Assembly (NCBI RefSeq): GCF_002332425.1
Contig: NZ_NRGS01000018.1
Coordinates: forward strand, 1-64,000
Reading direction: 5' to 3'
From: Brachybacterium alimentarium
GTDB lineage: Bacteria; Actinomycetota; Actinomycetes; Actinomycetales; Dermabacteraceae
DNA: 64,000 nt
Of the stretch, positions 42,957-51,885 are shown piece by piece. The notes beneath the pieces were generated by a model. It saw only the letters and a list, made by a program, of their open reading frames with translations, was not told the DNA's origin and ran no database searches. A program made the translations under genes and the position numbers. Each line of letters opens with the position of its first letter. Position 1 is the first letter of the stretch.

Positions 42957-43997
42957 TCAAGGGCGTCCGTCGGGCGCGAGTCGGGTGGGGAGGTCGCCTC
43001 GGGCCGGCTGCATCCCCTGCGGAGGCGGGGTCGCGAGGATCGTCCGGTAGACCACGTCGACGCTCGGCGAGGTCGCCGCCCGACGGTCCCGAGTGGCCGC
43101 CACCAAGCGACCCTCCGCGACCGTGCCGACGGGGACCACGACCATGCCACAGGTGTCCGAGACCGCTGCGGCCAGGCCGTTCAGCACCCCCACGCCGAGT
43201 CCGGCGCGTGCCAGGTTGACCACGGACTGAGGCTGCTCGGACTGCCAGGCGAGAGGGATCTCCAGCCCCCAGGCGCTCAGGGCGCCGCCGGTGTCCGGAT
43301 CGGCGGCAGCGCCCGGCTGGGCGATGGCGATCACGGGATGCTCGGCGAGGACGCGCGGGGGCAGCCCCTCCTGCGCCATGTCAGCCTGCGGCACAGTTCC
43401 CGGCTGCTCCCCGCCGTGGAACCCTTCGTCGGGCCGGTCAGGCATCGCGCGCAGGATCGGATGGTCCGGCGGCACGACCGCCACAAAGCGCTCGGTCCAC
43501 AGGTGGACGCTCTGCAGATCGTCCGACGGCGGGTCGGCGGCGAGCGAGTGGATGGCGATATGGAATCTCCCGGCGCCGATGCCGGAGACGAGATCGGGGG
43601 TGGTGTGCTCGGTGAGCTCCACCCGGACGAACGGATGCTCGGCATGGACCGCCGCGAGCACGGTGGGCAGGAAACCCGCGCTCACGCTGGGGTGACAGCC
43701 GATCACGACGCGGCCGCGCGGAGTGCCGGTGTGGGCGTCGACGGCCTCGGCTCCCCGCTCCAGCGCGTCCAGCACGGCGCGGGCGTGGGGGAGGAAGGCG
43801 GTGCCCAGCTCTGTGGGTCCGATCGGTCGGTGGCTGCGGTCCACGAGGGTCCCCCCGAGGGCTTTCTCGAGCGAGGCGACGTGGGTGCTCACACGGGACT
43901 GGGCCCGGTGCAGCGCACGCGCCGCACCGGAGAAGCTGCCGTGGTCGATGACCGCCACGAAGGTCTCCAGCCAGTCCGTCTGCTCGACGCGGGGCAT
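42957..43997 (-). CDS. LysR-family transcriptional regulator
   Basis: This 346-residue protein has an N-terminal winged helix (FVAVIDHGSFSGAARALHRA, about residues 10-29) and a LysR substrate-binding domain with RGRVVIGCHPSVSAGFLP. The ATG at 43997 has AGGAGGACAGG in front of it. It reads away from tctC, so LysR-type divergent control of tctCBA is the first guess; kdgT on its other side is a second possible target. The C-terminal ~25 residues are variable. Confidence 0.92.
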   Translation of the reverse strand: MPRVEQTDWLETFVAVIDHGSFSGAARALHRAQSRVSTHVASLEKALGGTLVDRSHRPIGPTELGTAFLPHARAVLDALERGAEAVDAHTGTPRGRVVIGCHPSVSAGFLPTVLAAVHAEHPFVRVELTEHTTPDLVSGIGAGRFHIAIHSLAADPPSDDLQSVHLWTERFVAVVPPDHPILRAMPDRPDEGFHGGEQPGTVPQADMAQEGLPPRVLAEHPVIAIAQPGAAADPDTGGALSAWGLEIPLAWQSEQPQSVVNLARAGLGVGVLNGLAAAVSDTCGMVVVPVGTVAEGRLVAATRDRRAATSPSVDVVYRTILATPPPQGMQPARGDLPTRLAPDGRP

Positions 43998-44347
43998 CCT
44001 GTCCTCCTGAGTGCCGGTTCGGGTTCGGGGTGGCGGGGGCTGCCAGCTCGGACGTGATGGGGTCACGATCCGATGTCGGCAGCGCCTGCGGGCAGTGTCA
44101 TCACCGCTGGTCATCCACGTGTTGTGACACGCCTTACCAATATCGCATATAGGATTTCCGGATCGCGGATCGCCGACGGCGTCTTCGCGGGTCACTCCGT
44201 TGGTAGCTTTCGAGACACCTTGATGGCGAGGTCCCGCCGCTCCGGTTCGTCCGGGCACATCGCAGTGCAAGCGGCTCCGCCTCCTCGAGGTGAACCAGTT
44301 CTCGACCAGCACGATCCCCTGACCCTCACGATGAAGTGGAGTCCGCC
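43998..44347. promoter_or_regulatory. Divergent control region lysR/tctC
   Basis: This 350-base gap contains ATATCGCATATAGGAT at about 44142-44155. The 26 bases 44147-44172 match 50210-50235, in front of the rhamnonate MFS gene, at 23 of 26 positions. A TTGTGA hexamer (44122-44127) precedes TATAGG (44148-44153) at a rather long spacing. No gene was seen. Confidence 0.5.
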
Positions 44348-45415
44348 ATGACGCGCAGCATCCCGTCCCCCGTCGTCTCATCCCGCCCCTCCCGCCGGCT
44401 CCTGTCCGGGATCGCCGGGGTCGCCGCCCTCGCCCTCGTCGCCGCCGGCTGCTCCGGCACAGCCGATGAGGGCGCGCCCGATGACTCCGCTGTCCAGGCC
44501 TGCAACGACATCAACGCCGACTACCCCAGCGGGCCGGTCGAGCTCATCGTCCCCTGGGCCGCCGGCGGTGGCACCGATGGCGTCGCCCGCCTCATCGGGG
44601 AGCAGCTCTCGACGCAGATGAGCACGAACGTCAACGTCGTCAACCGGACCGGCGGCTCGGGCGTCGTCGGCCATCAGGCGATGGTGGACGCCAACCCCGA
44701 CGGTCAGACGATCGGCCTGGTCACGGTGGAGATCGGCATGATGCACCACCAGGGCCTGACCGACATCAGCGGCGAGGACCTCACCGCCATCTCGCAGATG
44801 AACGAGGACGGCGCCGGCATCACCGTGGCGGCCGATGCCGAGTGGGACACCGCCGAGGAGCTGCTCACCTACATCGAGGAGCACCCGGGCGAGGTGACCG
44901 CCTCGGGCACCGGCCAGGGCGGCATCTGGCACCTCGCCCTGCTCGGCATGCTGCTGGACAACGACCTGCCCGTGGACTCTGTGAACTTCGTGCCCTCCGA
45001 GGGCGCTGCGCCGGCTCTCCAGGAGCTCGTCGCCGGAGGCATCGACATGACCACCAACGCCCTGGGCGAGTCCAAGACCATGCTCGACTCCGACCGCGCC
45101 AAGGCCCTCGGCGTCATGGGCACTGAACGCGACCCCGCCTTCCCCGACGTCGAGACTCTGCAGGAGCAGCTCGGCTCGGAGTACTCCATGACGGTGTGGC
45201 GCGGCATCGCCGGCCCCAAGGAGATGGACCCCACCGTCGTCGAGGAGCTCGAGTGCCACCTCGGGCTGATCGCCGAATCCGACTCCTTCGAGGACTTCAT
45301 GACCAAGTCCGGTCTGGGCGTGAAGTACGCAGGGGCTGAGGATTTCCAGACCCTGATGGCGGAGGACGACGCCACGAAGGGCGAGGTCATGGAGGAAGCG
45401 GGACTGGCCAAGTGA
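44348..45415 (+). CDS. tctC: Tripartite tricarboxylate transporter binding lipoprotein
   Basis: This 355-residue periplasmic-type binding protein has a signal ending in the lipobox VAAGC. The TctC fold is shown by PVELIVPWAAGGGTDGVARL and VVNRTGGSGVVGHQAM near the N-terminus. The ATG at 44348 follows GGAG at 6 bases; a GTG four codons earlier is possible. It is followed by tctB (GTGA overlap) and tctA. The family imports tri- and dicarboxylates and related acids; the ligand is unknown. Confidence 0.94.
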   Translation: MTRSIPSPVVSSRPSRRLLSGIAGVAALALVAAGCSGTADEGAPDDSAVQACNDINADYPSGPVELIVPWAAGGGTDGVARLIGEQLSTQMSTNVNVVNRTGGSGVVGHQAMVDANPDGQTIGLVTVEIGMMHHQGLTDISGEDLTAISQMNEDGAGITVAADAEWDTAEELLTYIEEHPGEVTASGTGQGGIWHLALLGMLLDNDLPVDSVNFVPSEGAAPALQELVAGGIDMTTNALGESKTMLDSDRAKALGVMGTERDPAFPDVETLQEQLGSEYSMTVWRGIAGPKEMDPTVVEELECHLGLIAESDSFEDFMTKSGLGVKYAGAEDFQTLMAEDDATKGEVMEEAGLAK

Positions 45416-46062
45416 CCGCTACCGAGACTCCGGGCCCGACGGCAGCCGTCCGGGGGAACCTCGTCATCGCCGCTGCATCCGTCGTGGCCGGAGCCGTCGT
45501 GATCCCCTACGGCGCCTCCATGCCGTACATCCGGGAGGGGATCCCGGGGCCCGGTCTGTTCCCGATGATGATCGGCGGGCTGCTGGTCCTGTTCGGCGTG
45601 CTTCTCGCCCTCACCAGCATGCTCGGTGCGCGTCGCGCGCGTCGTGATCATGCGGAGCTCGCTGCGGCCACTGCGGCAGCAGGAGCCGGGGCGGGATCCG
45701 CGGCCCCCGAGGACGGCCCGCTGTCGATGGCCTCGGCCTCCGTTCCCGATTCCGGAGGCGACACCCCGGAGGACGAGCTGGAGACGGTCGCGGTGATGGA
45801 CACCGATATCGGGTCCGACGGCGCACGGCGCTGGATCAACGGCGCCATCCTCATGGGAGGAATCGTCTTCTACGTGCTGTTCGCCCAGATCCTCGGCTTC
45901 CCGCTGACCATGGCCATCCTGGTCACGGCGATCGTCTGGTCGCTGCGGGCGAAGTGGTGGGTCGCGGTGACGACCGGTGTCCTCGCCTCGCTCGGTCTGT
46001 GGGCCATGTTCGAGCTCGGCCTCATGGTGCAGCTTCCCGACGGCTTCATCCAGGGGTTCTGA
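45412..46062 (+). CDS. tctB: Tripartite tricarboxylate transporter small subunit
   Basis: This 216-residue protein has four predicted helices arranged in two pairs around a polar Ala/Ser/Asp-rich loop (about residues 75-140) that is longer than usual. The REGIPGPGLFPMMIGGLLVL segment is typical of TctB. The GTG start overlaps the tctC stop. It forms the membrane complex with TctA. Confidence 0.9.
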   Translation: MTATETPGPTAAVRGNLVIAAASVVAGAVVIPYGASMPYIREGIPGPGLFPMMIGGLLVLFGVLLALTSMLGARRARRDHAELAAATAAAGAGAGSAAPEDGPLSMASASVPDSGGDTPEDELETVAVMDTDIGSDGARRWINGAILMGGIVFYVLFAQILGFPLTMAILVTAIVWSLRAKWWVAVTTGVLASLGLWAMFELGLMVQLPDGFIQGF

Positions 46063-46063
46063 C

Positions 46064-47620
46064 ATGATCGAGAACTTCGGAAGCGCCCTCGAGCTGGTAG
46101 CGGATCCCACGACGATCCTCGTCGTGCTGCTGGCCGCACTGTTCGGCCTCGTCATCGGGTCCCTGCCCGGCATGACCGCTACCCTCGCCGCCGCCCTGCT
46201 GGTGCCCTTCACCTTCTTCCTGGACCCGGTGCCGGCGATCGCCGCGATCATCACCATGTCCGCGATGGCGATCTTCGCCGGGGACGTCCCCAGTGCACTG
46301 CTGCGCATCCCCGGCACCCCGTCGTCGGCCGCCTATACGGAGGACGCCTTCGCGCTGACGCGGAACGGCAAGGGCGCCCTCGGCCTCGGGGTCTCCCTCG
46401 TCGCGTCGGTGTTCGGCGGCCTCTTCGGGTCCATCATGCTGATCTTCGTCTCTCCGATCCTGGGTGAATTCGCCCTGAGGTTCACGAGCTACGAGTACTT
46501 CTGGGTGGCAGTGCTCGGCCTTACCGCAGCCGTGATCGTCTCCAAGGGCGCCCAGCTCAAGGGCGGGATCGCCCTCATGGTGGGCCTGCTCGTCTCGACC
46601 GTCGGCCTCGACGTGACTCTCGGGTTCCCCCGCTTCACCTTCGGCGATGAGCAGCTGTACCGGGGTGTCGACTTCATCGCCGCGATGATCGGTCTGTTCG
46701 GGCTCTCCGAGGTGCTGCGGGCCGTCACCGCCAAGCGCGGGGAGTCCATGCCGATCCCCCGGATCGAGGGCGCGGGGACGATCCGCCCCACTTTCCGTGC
46801 GATCTGGCGGAACAAGGCGCGCGTCGGTTCCGGGTCCGTCATCGGCGGCGTCGTCGGGGCCCTGCCAGGCGCGGGCGCAGACATCGCGGCGTGGATCGCC
46901 TATGCCTTCACCCGTTCCACGAGTCGGATCCGCCCGGGGAAGAACTCTGCGGACGATCAGCGCGTCGAGGCGATCTCGGGGGCATCCAGCGCGAACAACG
47001 CGGGCATCGCCTCGGCGTACGTGCCGACGCTCGCCTTCGGCATCCCCGGCGACACCATCACCGCGATCCTCATCGGCGTGCTGCTGGTCAAGGGGATCAC
47101 TCCGGGACCGGACCTCTTCCTCTACCAGACGGACACGCTGTACGCGCTGTACATCATCTTCATCGTCGCGAACCTGCTGCTGCTCCCCTTGGGCTTCCTG
47201 CTGATCCGGGTCTCGGGCTTCGTGCTGCGGATCCCGCGGTCGGTGCTGATGGGGCTGATCGTCGCGATCTCGATCTGCGGTGCCTTCGCCATCAACAACG
47301 GCTACCTCGAGGTGGGCCTGATGGTGCTCTTCGGCGTGATCGGCTATCTCTTCGAGAAGGGAGGGATCCCGCTCGCCCCGGTCGTGCTCGGCATCGTGCT
47401 GGGTCCCATCGTGGAGCGGACCTTCATGCAGTCGGTCATCAAGACGGATTGGAACCTCGCCGAGTTCTTCACCCGACCGATCAGCGCGGTGCTCATCGTG
47501 CTCGTGATCCTCGCGATCGCTTCCTCGCCCTTGATGAGCTGGCTCGGTCGGCGCGCCGAACGGGCCACGGCGCTGCAGGCGGCGAAGGACCGCGGTTCCG
47601 CGGCCGACGCCGCCGGGTGA
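46064..47620 (+). CDS. tctA: Tripartite tricarboxylate transporter large permease
   Basis: This 518-residue permease has about 12 helices and the TctA signatures GSLPGMTATLAAALLVPFTF and GALPGAGADIAAWIAYAF. It starts one base after the tctB stop. With tctC and tctB it forms a complete importer. It is the last gene of this operon; 229 bases follow before an unrelated binding protein with its own promoter. Confidence 0.95.
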   Translation: MIENFGSALELVADPTTILVVLLAALFGLVIGSLPGMTATLAAALLVPFTFFLDPVPAIAAIITMSAMAIFAGDVPSALLRIPGTPSSAAYTEDAFALTRNGKGALGLGVSLVASVFGGLFGSIMLIFVSPILGEFALRFTSYEYFWVAVLGLTAAVIVSKGAQLKGGIALMVGLLVSTVGLDVTLGFPRFTFGDEQLYRGVDFIAAMIGLFGLSEVLRAVTAKRGESMPIPRIEGAGTIRPTFRAIWRNKARVGSGSVIGGVVGALPGAGADIAAWIAYAFTRSTSRIRPGKNSADDQRVEAISGASSANNAGIASAYVPTLAFGIPGDTITAILIGVLLVKGITPGPDLFLYQTDTLYALYIIFIVANLLLLPLGFLLIRVSGFVLRIPRSVLMGLIVAISICGAFAINNGYLEVGLMVLFGVIGYLFEKGGIPLAPVVLGIVLGPIVERTFMQSVIKTDWNLAEFFTRPISAVLIVLVILAIASSPLMSWLGRRAERATALQAAKDRGSAADAAG

Positions 47621-47750
47621 ACCCGCCTCATGCATCGCCTCGACGTCGATCGGCTTGGAGCCGACGAGTCGCCTCCCGAGCGCATCTCGCTCCGTCGACG
47701 CGAAGGAGGAGCTCGCTGGTTGTGGCGCTCAAGTGCGCGTGACCTGGGTT

Positions 47751-47810
47751 TTGACCACTCGAAGGCACCCGGCTAGCGTGTGAATCGCGACACGGCGGTG
47801 GAAGCGTTCC
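47751..47810 (+). promoter_or_regulatory. Promoter and LacI-type operator before the orphan binding protein
   Basis: TTGACC at 47751-47756 and TAGCGT at 47774-47779 are 17 bases apart, a good -35/-10 pair. TGGAAGCGTTCC at 47799-47810, centred on CG, resembles LacI-family operators. No lacI gene is next to it. Confidence 0.55.
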
Positions 47811-47849
47811 TCCGCTGATCCAAGACGTCAACGACGACGGGAGGACGCA

Positions 47850-49187
47850 GTGCCGATGGACAGATTCTCGCGGCGCACCGCGCTGATGGGGTCCAGCGCG
47901 GGACTGACCGCCGCGGCTCTCGCCGCTTGCGCACCACCCAATCCTGGGGAGATCAATTCCGAACCGACCATCCCTCGCTCCGACGGTCCCGTCACCGTCA
48001 CGTACTGGGCCTGGCTGAAGGACCTGCAGAAGGTGGCCGATGTCTTCAACGAGTCCCAGGACCGGATCCGGGTCGAGACCAACTGGATCCCCGGCGGGCC
48101 GACGGGTGGCTACGCCAAGATCCTTTCTGCTGTAGCGGCTGGTGGTGGCCCCGATATCGCGCAGGTCGCGTTGCGTCATGTGTCAGAGTTCGCTCTGGCC
48201 GGCGCCTTGGTCGATCTGACTCGCTACGAGTTCGACGAGCAGGAACCGTTGTTCGACCCCGGCGCGATCAGCCACGTCCGTATCGGTGATTCGATCTGGG
48301 GCGTTCCACAGGACACTGGCCCCGTGGCCACCTTCTACAACCGTGAGGTCCTCGAGGGCGAGCTCGGTCTCTCCGCGCCTGCCACGTGGGATGACTTCTA
48401 CGAGACCGCGGGCATCGTCCGCGATGCTGGAAAGAATCTGATCAGCCTCGATCCCACCGACGGTGCCCATCCGATGTCTTGGGTGATGCAGTCTGGAGCC
48501 ACGTGGTTCAGACCCGAGAGGGATGGTTGGATCGTGGACCTGACTGATGATGCCTCGATGCGGGTGGCCGAGTTCTGGGACCGTATCTTCGCCGAGCGTC
48601 TCGTCGGCACCGGCTACGGTCCCTACACGACGCCTTGGTTTGCCGCAGCCGGCGATGGTGAGGTTCTCGCGAACATCGGCGGTTCCTGGTCCGACGCGCT
48701 GAACGAGACTGTTCCCGGTGGTTCGGGGAAATGGGCTGTGGCCCCCATGCCGACCTGGCCCGACGGCTATGCCTCCGGTGCCCAGGGCGGTTCGAGTGCC
48801 GCGGTTCTGTCCACCAGCAACCATCCGGCCGAGGCGCTGGAGTTCTTGACCTGGATGTGTTCTGATCCTGCCGGGATCGACGCCATGATCGAGTTTTCCG
48901 GCATTGGGTGGTCCCCGGCCGCCGACTACATCGGTGAGGCACGGCGGGAGCCGTCTGAGTTCTTCTCGGGACAGAGCTACAACGAAGAGGTCATCGTGCC
49001 GATGGCCGAGGGGCAGAACCTCGACTGGACCTGGGCGCCGCTGACGCAGAGGGTGGAGAGCCTCATCGGAGACGGCATGACGGCGGCGGTCACCGGTGAT
49101 ATCCCGTTCGTGGATGTGTTCGCTGATGCGCAGAAGGAGATCGTCAAGATCATGCGCGAAATGGGACTGGAAGCGGCGGAGGCGTGA
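47850..49187 (+). CDS. Orphan sugar ABC transporter substrate-binding lipoprotein
   Basis: This 445-residue family 1 solute-binding protein has a twin-arginine-like signal (RFSRRTALMG) and the lipobox AAC. Segments such as VTVTYWAWLKDLQKVADVFN and GPVATFYNREVLEGELG fit CUT1 carbohydrate binders. The GTG at 47850 is favoured by GGGAGG at 5-base spacing; an ATG lies two codons later. Unusually, no permease follows: the next start codon overlaps its stop but the frame closes after 16 codons. It uses more T-ending codons than its neighbours, which may indicate transfer. The ligand is unknown. Confidence 0.9.
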   Translation: MPMDRFSRRTALMGSSAGLTAAALAACAPPNPGEINSEPTIPRSDGPVTVTYWAWLKDLQKVADVFNESQDRIRVETNWIPGGPTGGYAKILSAVAAGGGPDIAQVALRHVSEFALAGALVDLTRYEFDEQEPLFDPGAISHVRIGDSIWGVPQDTGPVATFYNREVLEGELGLSAPATWDDFYETAGIVRDAGKNLISLDPTDGAHPMSWVMQSGATWFRPERDGWIVDLTDDASMRVAEFWDRIFAERLVGTGYGPYTTPWFAAAGDGEVLANIGGSWSDALNETVPGGSGKWAVAPMPTWPDGYASGAQGGSSAAVLSTSNHPAEALEFLTWMCSDPAGIDAMIEFSGIGWSPAADYIGEARREPSEFFSGQSYNEEVIVPMAEGQNLDWTWAPLTQRVESLIGDGMTAAVTGDIPFVDVFADAQKEIVKIMREMGLEAAEA

Positions 49188-49237
49188 TGAGGCCGAGACG
49201 ACTGCTCCCCGGCTCCCGCCGGCACCGTTCAGGGTGA
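49187..49237 (+). pseudogene. Possible remnant start of a deleted ABC permease gene
   Basis: An ATG overlapping the binding-protein stop (TGATG) opens a 16-codon frame, MRPRRLLPGSRRHRSG, that then stops. A basic N-terminus in this position is what a CUT1 permease gene would show. The remainder would have been lost by deletion. This is an inference from position only. Confidence 0.25.
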
Positions 49238-49310
49238 TCGGCAGCGGGTTCTTCGTGGTGGTCGCCGGGGAGCAGGAATCATCCCAGGGGACGACTCGGC
49301 GGTGGCAGGC

Positions 49311-50099
49311 TCAGGACCGCGTGCGCAGATTGGTCATGCCGCCGTCGATCGGCAGCAGCACACCGGTGGTCGAACGGTTGCGCGGCGAGGCCAGGTAGCA
49401 GTGCGCCTCGGCGACCTCCTCGGGCTCCACGAGCCGACCATGGGGCTGGCGTGCGTTCAGCGCAGCGCGTTCGGCCACGGGATCCGCGGCCTTCTCCATC
49501 AGACGGCCGATCCACGGGGTGTTCGCGGTGCCGGGCACGACCGCGTTCACACGGATGCCCTCGCCCACCCAGTCCGCGGCCATGGCCAGGGTCATCGCCT
49601 GGACCGCGCCCTTGGAGGCGGAGTAGAGCACGCGCTCGGGCAGCCCCAGCATCGAGGCGATCGATGCGGTGTTCACCACCGCTGGCGCGGAGGATCTCCG
49701 CAGGTGAGGGAGGGCTGCGTTGGTCACGCGGGCCACGGAGACCACGTTGACGTCGAGCACGCGCGCCCATTCGGCATCGTCGTTCGCGTCGACCTGGCCC
49801 TGGGCGCCGATGCCGGCGTTGTTGATGACGATGTCGATCCCGCCGAGCTCCGCCGCGGCCCGGTTGACTGCGGTGTGGACCGCCTCGGAATCGGTGACGT
49901 CGACCTGGATCTGCAGGGAACCCTCCGGGGCGCCGGAGGGGTCGAGGTCGAGGGCAGCGGTCGTGGCGCCGCGGGACTGCAGCGCGCGGATCGTGGCGGC
50001 GCCGATGCCGGCGCCGCCACCGGTCACGATCGCCGTGAGTCCGGCGAATTCTGGTTCCGTCGCAGCAGTCGTGCCCGTGGTGCCGGTCATGCCAGTCAT
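49311..50099 (-). CDS. Probable 2-keto-3-deoxy-L-rhamnonate 4-dehydrogenase (SDR)
   Basis: This 262-residue SDR has VTGGGAGIGAATI at the cofactor site, NNAGIG, Ser in TASIASMLG, and Tyr/Lys in YSASKGAV. LDLD after beta-2 suggests NAD. GAGGAG precedes the ATG at 50099. It diverges from an MFS permease/rhmD operon that ends with a fumarylacetoacetate-hydrolase-family enzyme. That set matches the diketo-hydrolase route for L-rhamnonate, in which an SDR oxidises 2-keto-3-deoxy-L-rhamnonate at C4. Substrate assignment rests on this context. Confidence 0.72.
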   Translation of the reverse strand: MTGMTGTTGTTAATEPEFAGLTAIVTGGGAGIGAATIRALQSRGATTAALDLDPSGAPEGSLQIQVDVTDSEAVHTAVNRAAAELGGIDIVINNAGIGAQGQVDANDDAEWARVLDVNVVSVARVTNAALPHLRRSSAPAVVNTASIASMLGLPERVLYSASKGAVQAMTLAMAADWVGEGIRVNAVVPGTANTPWIGRLMEKAADPVAERAALNARQPHGRLVEPEEVAEAHCYLASPRNRSTTGVLLPIDGGMTNLRTRS

Positions 50100-50196
50100 T
50101 CGAGTTTCTCCTCATTGAGTGAAGTCGGTGCGGATCCATCATCGCGGTCGGCGCGGATCCCCGCGCGCCCTGACCGAGGATCGGCGCCAGATCATC

Positions 50197-50235
50197 ATAT
50201 CCATCTTGGATATAGGATTCCCGGAACCCGGATCG
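50197..50235. promoter_or_regulatory. Operator region between the SDR and the rhamnonate operon
   Basis: ATATCCATCTTGGATAT (50197-50213) is a 7+3+7 palindrome followed at once by AGGAT, so ATATAGGAT begins at 50210. The 26 bases from 50210 match the segment at 44147 in 23 positions. It sits in the divergent promoter region of the rhamnonate genes. Confidence 0.6.
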
Positions 50236-50390
50236 CCCAGGTCGCCTCCGATCCTCCCTCGAGCAGTAGCGTCGGAGGGTATCGACCTGGTGAACGCCTG
50301 ACGGTCGCCGCACGAGGCAGTGCGCTCTCGTCACCGCTGCGCCGCGCCGAGCATCTGATCCCAGATCCTCACCGATGAAGGAGAGCTCTG

Positions 50391-51761
50391 TTGGCCACCC
50401 GCAGAATCCCTCGTGGCACCTCCGTCGCCCCGGGCGAGGAGAAATACACTCCCGCGACCACGTCTGCAACGCGCAAGGCGCTCACGCGCCTCCTGCCGTT
50501 CCTGCTGCTGATGTACGTCATCGCGTTCATCGACCGCACGAACATCGGCTTCGCCGAGGAGTCGCTCGAGGTCCATGCGGGGCTCTCCACCGCGGCGTAC
50601 GCCTTCGGCGCGGGCCTGTTCTTCATCGGCTACGCCGTCTTCGAGGTGCCGTCGAACCTGATCATGCACAAGGTCGGCGCCCGCTGGTGGATGGCGCGGA
50701 TCATGATCACCTGGGGCATCGTCGCGGTGCTGTTCATGTTCACGTCCGGCCCGACGATGTTCTACATTCTGCGATTCCTCCTCGGAGTGGCCGAGGCCGG
50801 GTTCTTCCCGGGCGTGATCCTCTACCTCACCTACTGGTTCCCGCGTCGCCGAAGGGCGCAGGCCACCGCCCTGTTCTACATGGGACTGCCGATCGCCAAC
50901 ATCCTCGGCGGGCCGCTCTCCGGAGCGCTCATGGAGCTCGACGGTTTCCTCGGCATGTGGGGCTTCCAGTGGATGTTCCTCATCGAGGGACTCCTGGCCG
51001 TCGTGGTGGGAGTCATCGCCTTCTTCTATCTCACCGACCGGCCGGCCCGCGCGGCCTGGTTGACCGAGCAGGAGCGCACCGAGCTGCAGGCCACCCTCGA
51101 CGCCGAGGTGGAGGAGAAGCAGCAGGCACGCCACCTCAGCTGGTGGAGAGCCCTGCTGAACGGTCGCATCCTCTACTTCTGCCTCGTCTACTTCACCATC
51201 CAGCTGTCCGTCTACGGGCTCACCTTCTTCCTGCCCCGCCAGATCGCCGGCATCGCCGGGCGGGACGTCGGGATCATCGTCGGCCTGCTCTTCGCGATCC
51301 CGTGGGTCCTGGGCCTGGCCGCGAACTTCTTCTCCGGTCGGTACGCAGACCGCACCGGCCAGTACCGCAACGCGGCGACGGTGCTGCTCGTCGTCTCCGG
51401 GGTCGGCCTGCTGATGACCGGGCTCTTGGGATCCCCGGTCCTGGTGATGCTCGGTCTGTGCCTGGCGGCGATCGGCTTCTGCTCCGCGCAGCCGATCTTC
51501 TGGAACATCCCCACCTCGTACCTCTCCGGTGCTGCACTGGCCTCCTCGATCGGCCTGATCAACGGCGTCGGCAACCTCGGAGGATTCGTCGCCCCCAACC
51601 TGCGGGTATGGGTGGTCGAGGCCTTCGGCACCGAATCCGCCGGCCTGCTGATGCTCGCAGTCATGCCGCTCCTCGGCGCCCTGTTCCTGGCCGGCACCCG
51701 CCTGTTCGACGCCCACGACGCGAAGCGGGAGAGCGCCCGCTCCGCCGATCTGGCGCCCTGA
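50391..51761 (+). CDS. rhmT: MFS permease, anion:cation symporter family (probable L-rhamnonate transporter)
   Basis: This 456-residue, 12-helix permease belongs to the ACS branch of the MFS, with RTNIGFAEESLEV after helix 1, the EVPSNLIMHKVGARWWMARI loop and GVAEAGFFPGVILYL in helix 4. The E. coli L-rhamnonate permease RhmT is in this branch. The start is a TTG at 50391 with GAAGGAGAG in front. It opens the operon containing rhmD, so L-rhamnonate is the most likely substrate. Confidence 0.83.
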   Translation: MATRRIPRGTSVAPGEEKYTPATTSATRKALTRLLPFLLLMYVIAFIDRTNIGFAEESLEVHAGLSTAAYAFGAGLFFIGYAVFEVPSNLIMHKVGARWWMARIMITWGIVAVLFMFTSGPTMFYILRFLLGVAEAGFFPGVILYLTYWFPRRRRAQATALFYMGLPIANILGGPLSGALMELDGFLGMWGFQWMFLIEGLLAVVVGVIAFFYLTDRPARAAWLTEQERTELQATLDAEVEEKQQARHLSWWRALLNGRILYFCLVYFTIQLSVYGLTFFLPRQIAGIAGRDVGIIVGLLFAIPWVLGLAANFFSGRYADRTGQYRNAATVLLVVSGVGLLMTGLLGSPVLVMLGLCLAAIGFCSAQPIFWNIPTSYLSGAALASSIGLINGVGNLGGFVAPNLRVWVVEAFGTESAGLLMLAVMPLLGALFLAGTRLFDAHDAKRESARSADLAP

Positions 51762-51801
51762 CCGGCGGCCCTGCCCCGCGCCGGCCCTTCTGCCCGCCCC
51801 C

Positions 51802-51839
51802 GCCACGACCCGCCCTGCCCGCCACGACCCGCCCTGCCC
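51802..51839 (+). repeat. 19-bp perfect tandem duplication
   Basis: GCCACGACCCGCCCTGCCC occurs twice in tandem (51802-51820, 51821-51839) in the spacer between the MFS and dehydrogenase genes, followed by two GTCTCACCYGTCC copies. Confidence 0.85.
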
Positions 51840-51885
51840 GTCTCACCTGTCCTGCCCGTCTCACCCGTCCACGAAGGAGTCTCCC

